A DNA stretch of 64,000 nt. Source: Cordilura impudica. Taxonomy: Eukaryota; Arthropoda; Insecta; Diptera; Scathophagidae. Below are positions 22,841 to 33,981 of this stretch, in pieces. The notes beneath the pieces are model-generated. The model saw only the letters and a list, made by a program, of their open reading frames with translations. It made no database searches and was not told where the DNA came from. The DNA is taken from positions 235,206,152-235,270,151 of the forward strand of contig OY821518.1 in assembly GCA_963682025.1 (NCBI GenBank). Direction: 5' to 3'. Within the stretch, counting starts at the first letter, position 1. Each line of letters starts with the position of its first letter. Made by a program: the position numbers and the translations under genes.

Positions 22841-24570
22841 TCTATACTAATATTATAAAGAGGTAATGTGTGTTTGTTTGTTTGTTTGTTTGTTTGTTTG
22901 TAGAAGGTAATCTCCGTAACTACCCATCTGATATTCCTGAAATTTTCATAGAGTCTTACTGCATATATGGGAAGTGCTATAGGCTATAATTTTTTAAATA
23001 TTTTTGGTGGGCGTGGCACCTCCCACACAAAGTAAATTTTTATTATCATATACATATATTGAGTATTATGACAGGGAGAGCTTGCAAATTTGTGTGAGGT
23101 CGCCTATTGTTAATATTAGTAGCTACGCCGGAAATGGACGGAATCGGACAAGTGGGCGTGGTACCTCCCATACAAGTAATAATTCAATATTATATATCTC
23201 GAGTACTGTAATAGAGAGAGCTTTTCAAATTTTTCTGATGTCACCTATTATTAATGTGAGTAGTCGGATGCAAAATGGGCAGTATCGGATCAATAGGCGT
23301 GGCATCCGCCATACAAAGTAAATATATAATGCCATATATCTGGAGTACTGTAATAGTGAGAGTCTTGGGACTTTGTGTGAGCCCATAATATATTCATGTG
23401 ATTAGTTAAACAAAAAATGGGCGTGATCGGAGCAGTGGGCGTGGCACCGCCCGTACAAAGTATCATATAACTTTGTATCATATAACTTTGTATAATATAA
23501 AAAAGGGAAGCTTTGACACTTTGCCGACCCCATCAGATCTTAGTATGAGTAGTCGGACAAAAAATTGGCGGATTCACTCCCCAAGCAAAGTAACTATTTA
23601 ATGTCTTATATCTGGAGTACTCTAAAAGAGAGAGTTTGTGGCTGTGCGTGAGCCCATAGGTTCTTTGTATGATTAGTCGAACAAAAAATGGGCGTGATTG
23701 AAGCAGTGGGCGTAGCACCGCCCATGCAAATTAGATATCTAATATCAAATAACTGGTGTACTATAAAAGGGAAAGACTCGACTGTTTGGAAGAGTCTATC
23801 AGATATCAATGTGAGTAGTCCAATAAAAACTGGACGGGATGGGATTAGTGGGCGTGGCACCTCCTATAGAAAAATATGAAGTACTACGAAAGCGACAGTC
23901 TTTTGACAAGTACATTAGTTATCAATGTGATTTGTCACACAAACAAAAATTTTCAGAATCAAAAATCGCTAAAAAAGAATAATTGCCAAACGATATTTTA
24001 CGTTCAAGGCCAATAGATCTGATTTGGAAAATCCATGTTCTTCTCATGGGCAGCTACATGTAACTTGCTCCAGGGTAGGAACGCCGAAAAATCTGATAAT
24101 TGTTGTACCTAATGAAAAAACAAAGAACATTATATACCAGCAAATATCGAAATAAGAAATGATATACTAATAATCTATACTAACATAATAATGTGTGTTT
24201 GTTTGGTTGTTTGTTTGTAGGAGGTAATCTCCGTAACTACTCATCTGATCTTCCTGAAATTTTCAAAGAGTCTTACTGCGGATATGGGAAGTTCTACAGG
24301 CTGTGTTTTTTTTTAAATATTTTTAGTGGGCGTGACACCTCCCATACATAATCAATTTTTAATAGCATATATATTAAGTACTATGATAGAGAGAGATCTG
24401 CAAATTTGTCTCAGGTAATCTATTTGAACGTGAGTAGTCAGACAAAAAAACTTAATATTAAATGTGATATATCTGAATTACTGTAATAGTGAGAGCCTTG
24501 GGACTTTGCGTGAGCCCTTTCATTAGGATTCAGGGGGAGGGGGTAGCGAAGCACACCGGGTTACATCTAG
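22841..24570 (+). mobile_element. Composite non-autonomous Helitron
   Basis: Starts TCTATACTAATATTATAAAG, then AGGTAATGTGTG and (TTTG)n, and ends GGTTACATCTAG at 24570. This fits Helitron ends (TC ... CTAG, no inverted repeats). A second 5' end, TCTATACTAACATAATAATG, begins at 24173, so the element is a tandem of a long and a short unit sharing one 3' end. The inverted copy at 11461-12554 has the same layout. Between the two 5' ends lies a ~142-bp tandem repeat. Non-coding. Confidence 0.8.
23005..23870 (+). repeat. ~142-bp tandem repeat inside Helitron
   Basis: Successive GTGGGCGTGGCACCTCCCATACAAAG-type blocks begin near 23010, 23153, 23295, 23437, about 23572, 23706 and 23848. Spacing is 134-143 bp. 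Units also share TCTGGAGTACTGTAATAG and GAGTAGTC motifs. Units have diverged by substitutions and small indels. Confidence 0.85.
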
Positions 24571-26260
24571 TAATTACTAAAGCACTATTATTCACATAAA
24601 TACAAAATTGCACTTTTTAAATTTTCAATTCAAATTTAAGAAAATATCAATTTTAAAAACTGGAATTAAAAATTTCCAATTATAAATTACAATTAATTGA
24701 ATTTCAGAAAATTATATCAAAACGTCGGAAATTATAATTTTAAATTTAGAAGACATCAATTGCATCTTTAATATATAAATTTTATTCGTTAAACACAAAT
24801 TGAAATTCCAAAAAAAAAACACCAGATACCTATATTTACATTTAAAAAATTTTTACATTTAAAAAAAATATTGAGATTCAGGAGAAATTAATAGCTTTTC
24901 AGTATCGCGATTCAGTAACTTCTTTTAACGATAGTCGAATCGTTAAAAAAAGAAAATTGCAAAATTACCAGTAAAATTTTTAAACGATATTCGCTATTGT
25001 TAAAGTCAGCTGTTGTTGTTATCTAAACGACAACCATTTTTGTGTTGTCTATTCAATCGATAAAAACTTAAATTTTTAGGTTGAAATGTCGTCATACATA
25101 AATAAAAATCATAAAACAGTGAAAATATTTTGCTTTAATTAAAAAACTTTTTTATATAAATAAAAAAATTAAATAGCATATTCAATTCATTATTCCATTC
25201 TCAAATAAATACACAGAAATATTAGTAAAAAAAATAAAGATATTAAACATAAACATAAAATCATCCTGTCAAACATGAAGTAATTTGTTTTTTTCTGTTC
25301 TTCTTTGTGTTTTTCGCTTATTTTGACACAGATGCCACTCGTTTACAATTTAAATAAATAGAAAAATAGATTTTTCGACTGTCGTTAAGATATGTGTACT
25401 TAGTGAATCACTTAATCCTTAGTGCAAACAACAATAGCTGTCGATATATTTTGCGATTGTCGGATCGTTGAAATTTACAGAAGCAGACTACAGAAAACAT
25501 TAATTTAAATTCAATGAATTGCGAATTGCGAACATAAAAACTGTTACATAAATAAACGCAATTTGATGAGAATGTTATTTTTTATATATAAATTTTCACA
25601 ATTCTTTTTGGATGAAAATTTGAAATTTTTCAGAAAATAAAGAGAACAAATTATTTTATTTAAAATGTTTGGGACATTTGTTTTTTTGCGTTTGGCATCC
25701 CTAATTTGAATATTTAGTATTATAAATTTATTCTCTATATTTTCCAAATATGGCAATATTTTAATAAAAAAATTGAGAGAGTTTTTTTTTTTTGGTTATT
25801 ATTTTGTTACTCCATCCGACCTATATGGCCGCAATGAAGAAATATTTGGCCAGTTAAAAGAAACAATGCAGCCATCTCCAATTAGCACGATTTTATGCAT
25901 ATAGCCACCCTACACAACCATTACCTTTGCAATGGAGGTTAGGACGAGCTATTTAATTAGCAAAAACTAAATTAAACGAGAAGTTATGTCATATAACCGG
26001 AAACGCATGCATATAGGTATATAACCTAAATGCATGTCGACCAGCAACCACGATGACCAAAAAGCAAACTCCGAAATAAATCCGAAAGAATAGAAAAGAC
26101 GAAAACCAATCCATAGAATTTGCTGAAATAATTTGGTATTAAGTTTAACAAATTGTTTACTTCTTCATTTACACTTATTATCAACACTTGAGTGTTGGTT
26201 TGAACCGAGGTGGAGGCTATCAAAGATTCGGCACAGCCGAATTTAACACTCTTACTTGTT

Positions 26261-26335
26261 TGCTTTCTGTTTGATCTATAATATGCTTCTCAGTTTCTAA
26301 ATACAATAAATTTCATTTGAAAAGAACACAATCAT
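26261..26335 (+). mobile_element. Element C terminal fragment, right half
   Basis: GCTTTCTGTTTGATCTATAATATGCTTCTCAG and onward is the reverse complement of 29030-29101, continuing the fragment that stops at 21400. Confidence 0.75.
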
Positions 26336-26476
26336 AATAAAAATTTTACGTTTTCCAGCTTAATATTAATTTACTTCTCATTTTCTATGTACCAATTTTG
26401 TTCAGTGATGGTTTTGAAGAAACATTGAAAAAGAAATTATAAAAATATGGAAAAAAATATATTTTTGAAATGTTAA
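26336..26476. other. Short AT-rich spacer
   Basis: No feature recognised. Confidence 0.4.
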
Positions 26477-26888
26477 CAAGTAAGAAAATTATAGTCGGTC
26501 TAGACCGACTATATGATACCCTATACCATGCGTTTATAAACCCTATCTCTTAGGCCCAACTAAAACTGGACATTGAAAATAAGCAAAAACCAAATTTGAG
26601 TGGGATTTTTATTAATTTTTTTGGCTGCAGATATGAAAAAGTTCATATCGGATGCTATATCTATATGGGGACTAGGCCCAAAAATGGACCGATCCTGACC
26701 ATGTTTGGTAAAGTCTCTTGTATTTTGCAAAAATATATACAAACAAAATTTGAGAAGAATCAGTGCAATATTTTTGTTTTTTAATAGATTTAAGTGAAGA
26801 TCGGGAAGCAGCTCTATATGGGGTCGAAGGGATCATTTTTGGACTACTCATTAGTGGATGTAATGAACGCATACAAACCCAATTTGAA
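26477..26888 (-). mobile_element. Mini-me-like element, 5'-truncated, inverted
   Basis: CAAGTAAGAAAATTATAG with palindrome GTCGGTCTAGACCGAC, then the family interior to CCAATTTGAA, where the next copy begins. The GTCY tract and hairpin end are missing. Confidence 0.8.
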
Positions 26889-27690
26889 CAAGTAAGAAAA
26901 TTATAGTCGGTCTAGACCGACTATACGATACCCTATACCATGCGTTTAGAACCCTATCTATTAGGCCCAACTATCTGGACATAGAAAATAAGCGAAAACC
27001 AAATTTGAGTGGGATTTTTATTAATTTTTTTGGCTGCAGATATGAAAAAGTTCATATCGGATGCTATATCTATATAGGGACTAGGTCCAAAAATGGACCG
27101 ATCCTGATCATGTTTGGTAACGTCTCTTGTATTTTGCAAAAATATATACAAACAAAATTTGAGAAGAATCAGTGCAATATTTTTGTTTTTTAATAGATTT
27201 AAGTGAAGATCGGGAAGTAGCACTGTATGGGGTCAAAGGGATCATTTTTGGACTACTCATTAATGGATGTAATGAACGCATACAAACCCAATTTGAGTAA
27301 GATCTATATGACAATTTGGATCTTATGGCAATTTATGTCGATTTCATATGGGTAATTTGTATGGGGGCTAGGTCTGAACATGTACCGATTCTCACCAATT
27401 TCAATAGCGTTCATCCCATGGCCGATAAAAGCTTATATACGAAATTTCATCAAAATATATTCATATTTGCGACCTGCAGTTTGATTACAAGCTTTACATG
27501 GACACACAGACGGACGGACGGACGGTCGGACGGACGGACGGACGGACGGACGGACATTGTTAAATCAACTCATAAAGTGATTCTGATTCGATCGGTATAA
27601 TTAAAGATGGGTCTAGGTTAAATATTTTTGGTTGTTACAAACAGCAGCACAAAGTCATTATACCCAAACCACATAGTGGTATAGGGTATA
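26889..27690 (-). mobile_element. Mini-me-like element, full length, inverted
   Basis: CAAGTAAG at 26889 to GGGTATA at 27690. The GTCY tract, here read as (GGAC)n, spans 27511-27555 and is the longest in the window with one GGTC interruption. Left palindrome GTCGGTCTAGACCGAC present. Confidence 0.88.
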
Positions 27691-27752
27691 ATTATGAAAA
27701 TTTTTAAGTAAAAAAATTAAATTAATTAAATTAATGATTTGGCAAGTTGCCG

Positions 27753-29030
27753 TTAAGCAGGCGGCTGTAGATCTCTCTCATCGTCATCATCATCAGAAAG
27801 GTCGATAATTTCGTCCAACAGATATTCTGGAATTTCATCTTTGTCTTCCCCCTTCTTCCTCGTTTTCGTCGTCTTCCTTTTCTTCAAAGGTGTTTTTATA
27901 GCACCAACAAATTTCAGCGAATATTGCATCTGGAGATTTCTTTCCTCTGTACCGGAAAAGAAAATAGTTTTCAATCGTTAATATGTTTAAATTGTGCACT
28001 CTGACAAAGATATTAGAAAAATCTAGGAATTCAAAATATGCACACTCTATAGTTAACTTATTTCAAATGGAAGCGCAGTTTGGTGATAACGTTCGCCTTG
28101 CTCATCAGATTCAGTTGGCAACTGTTGAGCGAGTTGATCAAGATGCTGATGCAAGAGATTTTGTATGACATATTAATCCCAATTTCATCGAAAGCTGCCA
28201 ACATGTTTGCAACAGATTGCCTGTAGTTGTCTTTGCGTTCTTTACCCAAAAGTCCTTTAATGACTGCTTTCCATTCGATCCATGCATTTAATTCTCGGTC
28301 TGTCAGAACTTGGTCAAACTCTTGACGACTCATTAGTTTCCGTATGTCGGGACCATTAACAACCCCTTCCTGAATTTTGTCTTGGGAAAATGTCTTTTAA
28401 GCGTTTGAATACTGCTGGTCTTTTTGCGATACATATCAAAAAATTTTTAGCAATGCCAAGTTTAATGTGGAGCAACGGCAACAAAATTTTCAATTCAGGA
28501 ACAAGACTTTCGTGTAGTCTATTGTCTTTAGGCCATTTCCGTCCAATGCGACTATTCCAGTTATGCTGTTTGTACTGTTTTCTTCCTTTAATAACTTCTC
28601 CGTATCGTGAATCCCAATCGCACAAAAAACACGGATATTTTGGATGGCCAGATGCTGTTAAGCCTGTAATCGATGAAACTATTTTGAGGTCGCAGCAAAT
28701 GCGCCACTGGTGTTCGCTGTATTTGACTACTTCCAGAATGTGTTTCAAATTATCGTAATTTTCACTAGTGTCAGTGCTATACGCAATCGGAACAGAAGGC
28801 ATTCTATTTGTCTTGTGCAAAAGCACAACTTTTAAGCTGATTAGTGAACTATCGATGAAAAAACGCCAATCATCTTTTTTATAGGTTAACCCTATCGTCT
28901 CGATTAACTTTTCAATATCGTTGCAATAAGCGAAATTTTTTTCACCATTCACTTTGAAGAACTTTCCTAACTCTTTTTGGCGTTTTCGATATGCTGTTAC
29001 TTTGGTACCTTTCGCAAGTTTTGTATTCTG
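27753..29030 (-). pseudogene. Transposon-like protein with PCFLCxWDSR motif (element C), broken
   Basis: Minus-strand gene of a protein family seen in many arthropod genomes in multiple copies; I do not know its class. Reading order: LAKGTKVTAYRKRQKELGKF (near 29010), YCNDIEKLIETIGL, WRFFIDSSLISLKVVLLHK with a candidate acidic residue, then CCDLKIVSSITGL, and PCFLCDWDSRYGE (near 28630), a CxxC-type motif. LLPLLHIKLGIAKNFL and LTDRELNAWIEWKAVIKG follow, then SDEQGERYHQ and an acidic tail (DLSDDDDDERD) at 27753-27800. Frames shift near 28356, and between 28060 and 27970. The region upstream (29031-29458) also exists as a separate interrupted fragment (21028-21400 plus 26261-26335), so this behaves as mobile DNA. 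Confidence 0.6.
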
Positions 29031-29460
29031 ATTGTTTTCTTTTCAAATGAAATTTATTGAAGAAACTGAGAAGCATATTATAGATCAAACAGAAAGCAAA
29101 AAAGACTTAGTTTTGTGGAAAATATTTTCAAAAAGCATGAAAAAAAAATTTTTTTCCAACATTTTGCTTCATAAGCACCACAAAAATTTTCTAAGCAATT
29201 TGTTGTTGCACAGGTCTCTAGCAATAATTTGGCATTTACAGATTGAAAAAATATCAATTAGTCGACGAGTTATAGCTAAAAAACCATATAAACAATATGC
29301 TGAAAATCGTCATTTGACTGCAAAGTTCGAAGGTCGATTAAAAAAAATTCGAACTAACATAACAAAAGCCGCGATACGGGTCTTCTAATTTAGTCTCTAT
29401 TTTCACCCCTCACTCTCAGAATCGATCTAACTTTTGCTAACCTGAATTTGTTCCACAGTG
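29031..29460 (-). mobile_element. Element C upstream/terminal region
   Basis: Non-coding region upstream of the gene above, repeated in inverted form at 21028-21400 plus 26261-26335. A 118-codon frame here (29032-29388) is plus-strand, antisense to the element, and I do not regard it as a gene. Ends near GAATTTGTTCCACAG. Confidence 0.65.
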
Positions 29461-29566
29461 TATTCAGAATTTTTTGTATGTTTTTTAATGAGTAATGAAA
29501 TGTTTTTTTTTTTAACTCTTTATTTAGCTCATACTATCTGTCTTTCTGTCTGTCGTGAAGCAACCC

Positions 29567-29885
29567 CATTCCCCCTTATCCAATTGATCTGAAACTTGGA
29601 CCATAGTCTAGGTGCGGCCACAGATTAAGTTTGGGTAGTCACGTACAGTCACGGAGTGATCTAAATGTCATTTCCCGTTATCCGATCGATCTGAAACTTA
29701 GTCCATACATTTGATGTGAAAAAATATTAACTTTGACTTAGTCACGCACAGTCACGGAGAGATTTAAAATGGATTTCCCCTTATCCTATCGATCTGAACC
29801 TTTGTCCATAGACTTGCTGTGGCCAAAATTAATTTTAAGATAGTCACACACAGTCACGCATAGTCACGGAGATATTCAGAACTGA
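29567..29885 (+). repeat. ~103-bp tandem repeat, three units
   Basis: Units start at about 29571, 29673 and 29777 with CCCCTTATCCNATYGATCTG and carry TTGGTCCATAG and GTCACGNACAGTCACGGAG. Divergence between units is considerable. The sequence before it (29530-29565) has TCTGTCTTTCTGTCTGTCGTG. Confidence 0.8.
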
Positions 29886-29954
29886 TATGCATAAGGAAAG
29901 AAATAGTTTTAATGCAAACTTTGTTTTTATGGGTTAGATTAACATGTTTTAAAA

Positions 29955-31892
29955 TTAGATGAGAATTAGGCTCGTAAATATCTCAAAAATAAGATTTCCT
30001 GTTGACATTTCGCACCACAGTTCTAAATTTATAAATGAAACTTTAATTAATTTAAGATTATAAGATTTGCTGGGATTTTTAATTAAAACTTTAATCGTGG
30101 AGTCATTTTTCTGCTCTTGGCATAATATGTTTATATTTAAGTCGGTATTTTGAATTACATCAACATCAAATGGCCTAGATAAACTATCTGCAACAACACT
30201 TGATTCCCCGCGAATGTATTGAATATCTGTAGTAAACTGAGAAATATATTCCAAATGCCTAGTTTGTCTTGGACTTCTCTCTGTCTTGGAATTCATAGCG
30301 AAAGTCAAAGGTTTATGATCCGTGTAAATTGTAAATGAGCGGCCTTCAAAAAAGTATCGAAAATGTTTAACATTCAAATATATGGCAAGTAATTCCCTAT
30401 CAAATGAACTATATTTTGTTTCTGACGGAGTTAGTTTCTTTGAGAAAAATGCTAAAGGCTCATTTTCATTCCTGTAAGTTTGGTGTAAGACACCACCAAC
30501 AGCGATATTTGAAGCGTCAACAGATAAAGTTAAGTGTGCATCACTATTAAAATGGTTTAATAGAACAAGAGATGCGAAACTTTTCTTCATATCTTCAAAT
30601 GCAGTTCGTTCCACTCTAAATTTTTAAGTTTTCTCTTTATAGTTTTATTAATTATCGCATGTAAAATTGAAGTTTTGCAGGCTAATTTGGGTATATAACG
30701 ATGGTAGTAATTTACCATACCAACAAATTTTTGTAATTGTTTAAAATTTGGAGGTCGTTCAAAATTTTTCATAGCTGATACTTTTTCATCTGAAGGTTGG
30801 ATCCCATGCTCTGAAATATTGTGACCAAGAAAATCTATATTACTTATGTAAAAAATACATTTACCAGGCTTAATGTTTAAACCATAGTCAACTAGACGCT
30901 GAAAAACTTTCTTTAAATGATCCAAATGTTGATCTTTGGTCTCACTAGCTATTAGAACATCATCAATGTAAGTAAAAACAAAGTCTAATCTACTGAAAAC
31001 TTAGTTAATAAAACGTTGAAATGTTTGTGCAGAATTTCTTAAACCAAATGGCATACGCTGAAATTCAAACATTCCAAAAGGTGTAGTTATTGCAGTTTAA
31101 AAAATATCTTCGCTAGCCATATGAATTTGATGATAAGCCCGAATCAAATCTAACTTTGAAAATATCTTCTTACCCCGCATGTTCATATTCAAGTCGTGAA
31201 TATGTGGTAAAGGATATTGATCTGGAACTGTCACCGCATTAAGACGTCTGAAAGCTCTACAAGGACGCCAATCGTTTGGATCCTTTTTTGGAACAAGATG
31301 CAAAGCAGAAGCCACGCTTGAATTTGACGGTCTACAAATCCCAGATTTAACCAAAAAATCAAATTCTGTCTTAGCTACTTTATGTTTGATCGGATCTAAC
31401 CTCCTAGGTTTTGTAAATGGAAAAGTACCTTCAGAAATAAGTTTATGCACAGTAGAATGTTTAACTGGTTTGGAATAATCAGGTTCAGATATTAACGAAG
31501 GAAACTCTTTTAATAACTGAGTAAATATATTGTGAATAGAAAATATTTTGGGTAATGAAACATTACAACTGTAAGAAACTGTATTTACTGATAAATTGGT
31601 TAATGAATCTAATAAACATTTTCGTTTGATATCCGTATTTACTTAAAAAATCAGCACCGATAATGGGTCTAGAAATATTTGCAATCAGAAATATAAACGG
31701 AAATTCCCGACGTAAACCTAAATCAATATTAAGTAATTTTTTACCAAATGTAGAAATATCTGAACCATTAGCCGCTGTTAAAACAATATCAGAAACTCTA
31801 TTATTACCTTTGAATTTAGACGAAGGTAAAACAGAAACTTCGGCTCCACTATCTATTAAGAAATTTAATTTATTATTTTTATCATAAATCAA
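29955..31892 (-). pseudogene. Ty3/gypsy pol: protease, reverse transcriptase, RNase H (broken)
   Basis: Polyprotein of an LTR retrotransposon. Minus-strand order: aspartic protease with LIDSGAEVSVLP (near 31845); linker with ending of pre-RT; RT with LVPKKDPNDWRPC, VPDQYPLPHIHD, FSKLDLIRAYHQIHM (31110-31300) and the catalytic YIDDVLIAS (30950-30976); then GHNISEHGI and FVGMVNYYHRYIP; RNase H with LSVDASNIAVGGVLHQ, FDRELLAIY and YTDHKPLTF (30300-30530). Faults: stop within EDIF*TAITTPFG (near 31100), stop in FIN*VFS (near 31001), and frameshifts near 30600 and 31560. It ends near 29955 at the start of the integrase region; no HHCC or DDE integrase is seen, so the 3' part and the left LTR are lost. 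Confidence 0.88.
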
Positions 31893-31951
31893 AAGGCGAC
31901 GAGATATTAAATTTATATCACCATCGTTTGTCGCATCAACAATGGGATTTT

Positions 31952-32855
31952 TTAGTTTGACGAATTCTGAGATTCTGAAAATGAACAGGGTTGTTCACAC
32001 TTAATAGCTTTATTTCCATATCTGTAATGAAATCTACACAACCAATTTATACTAGGTGAACGAAAACGTGATCGAGAATTGTTCCTACTATTTCCTCTAA
32101 AAGATGAGCGAGGTTGACGATCTCTTAATTCACTCTTAAGAGAACTAACTTCAAACGATAGTTTATTTATATTCTCACATAAAGATTTCGTTAAGGTTTC
32201 AATAATTTTTTCAATATTAGAAGTGAAGCCTTCTTTAATACTTGTAATTTCATTGTTAAACATAACCTCCCATACTCTATCTGCTAACTGTATCATTTCA
32301 TTAATATCAGTATGGTTTGAACCTGTTATCGCTATATTCAGACCCTTGGGTAACTTTCTTAGCCACAATTTCTTTAAAATATCTGGTCCGAAACTAGTTC
32401 CAGCTAGAAGAGATAAAGAACGATAAAAATCGGAGGGTTTTCTATCACCCATTACGCTATCAGACAATATTTTTTCTAATCGGGATATTTCACTTAGAGA
32501 ATGGCGTTCCACTTATGCTTTCTTAAATTATTGTAAAGATCAGTGATTGGGGGATTCTGAATAAGATCAAGAACGGTTATAATAACCTCTTGAGGAAGAG
32601 CTGTTATAATGTATTCATATTTAGTTCGGTCCAAAGAGATTCCTTTATAGTGAATTGTACCTCTGCGTGAATGAACCACGCCTCTGGACAATTTGTCCAA
32701 AATTGAGGAAGTTTTGCAGAAGCAGCATGAATCTCAAAATCAAACTGCGGTAATCTATTGACAGAGTCCAAACTATGTTGTGATGGATGTGTATTCTGTG
32801 AAGAATTGTTTTCAGATTGAGAAACATTACGTGTAGGTGAACGTATTAACAACAT
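31952..32855 (-). pseudogene. Ty3/gypsy gag
   Basis: Structural polyprotein: start MLLIRSPTRNVSQSEN at 32855, then FEIHAASAKLPQFW and CPEAWFIHAEVQF, a usual gypsy capsid motif, then ITALPQEV, LIQNPP, and after a frameshift near 32500 LSEISRLEKILSDSVMGDRK and LWLRKLPKGLN. The end has an Arg/Ser-rich stretch (RFRSPSINWLCRFHYRYGNKAIKC), a partial Cys knuckle. Two frames cover it, so it is broken. Confidence 0.82.
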
Positions 32856-33981
32856 TTTCGAAGAAGAGATTTACAAACAAATGTGAACTTAACGTAAAAG
32901 TATTAATAATTAAAATTGTCGAAATTCAGAGTAAAAATTACCAATGAAAATAAACAGACACCAATTACAGAACAAATTGTATAAATACCAATAATTTATT
33001 TTGCCATTCGCCGCACTGTGGTCAATATTTTGAGATAGCGGCCGAAACTCCTTTTGGTTTTTGTTCTCCGATTTTATGAAAGTAGACAGTAGTAAACCTC
33101 GGGAGCCAAAAAATTAGAACTCTATTTCAACTTTTTCACTGAGAAAAGGGTGGTCCAAAATGGGCTTTTTCAGAATTTAGTAAATTTATGATGTTTTTAG
33201 TTAATTTTTAAAGTTTAAATGATCACAACTTTTTTGTTTTTCAAGATTTTTGGACGAAATAAATTTTGTGTTGTAACTTAACTTATTTCCTATTACTGGT
33301 AAAAAAACTGAAGCTCTAATGTTTTCAGAACAAATCAAATTTTTTTTTTAAAAAAGGTCAAATTTCTCGGAAATTTCCTACTTCATAGAGCACAACTCCT
33401 GTGAGTCAAGCTGAGTCAAAACACAAATTTACTAATTTGTAATCCTAACTCTCCCCTACATTCCTATATATACATGTCCATGCATCGGGACTGCACTTTT
33501 TGAGCTACAGCAATTTTTCTGACCCAAGGTAAGATATTCGGTACAAATGCACGTCATATTTTTTGAGAAGTTATTTGTATGTGAAAGTGGCTATTATGCA
33601 TATATTTTGATGAAATTTTGTACAAGAGTTCTTATTGACCCAAAAAATAATTCTGTTGAAATTAGGAGATGTTGGCCCATATTTGGACCTAGTCCACATA
33701 GAAGGGTGTATCAAAATTTTCACAAAAATGACAATAGAACTCTCAAATTATGTGGTATCTGGCAATTCATTTGGAAAAGGTAAACAAGATTTTATTGCCA
33801 TCTAATATTACACAACTTAAATACGTGAAAATTGCAAATAAATTTAAAACCAATGGAAATAACTGGTAAAACCAACTACCTGTTATATTATGTTTCAAAG
33901 AGGTAAAAAGATCATGTTGAAACTTCGAGCAATAGTATATAAATCCATGCATCCATTTTTTTCTTCATTATTGTTTAAACA

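Larger units (their letters stand above)
21401..26260 (+). mobile_element. Helentron-like family F, probable full-length copy (4.9 kb)
   Basis: The left end is a hairpin, TATACCCTCCACTCC ... AGAGGGTATA, followed by a GTCY tract (GATGTCCGTCTGTCCGTCTG near 21533). The right end is ATTCGGCACAGCCGAAT ... ACTCTTACTTG at 26260. Both ends parallel the mini-me family (TATACCC ... CTTACTTG). The flanks, 21028-21400 and 26261-26335, are the two halves of one element C fragment, interrupted within a T run. This is what defines the whole span as one insertion. I found no Rep/helicase frame. It contains the composite Helitron at 22841-24570. The intermediate parts could include further insertions. Confidence 0.65.
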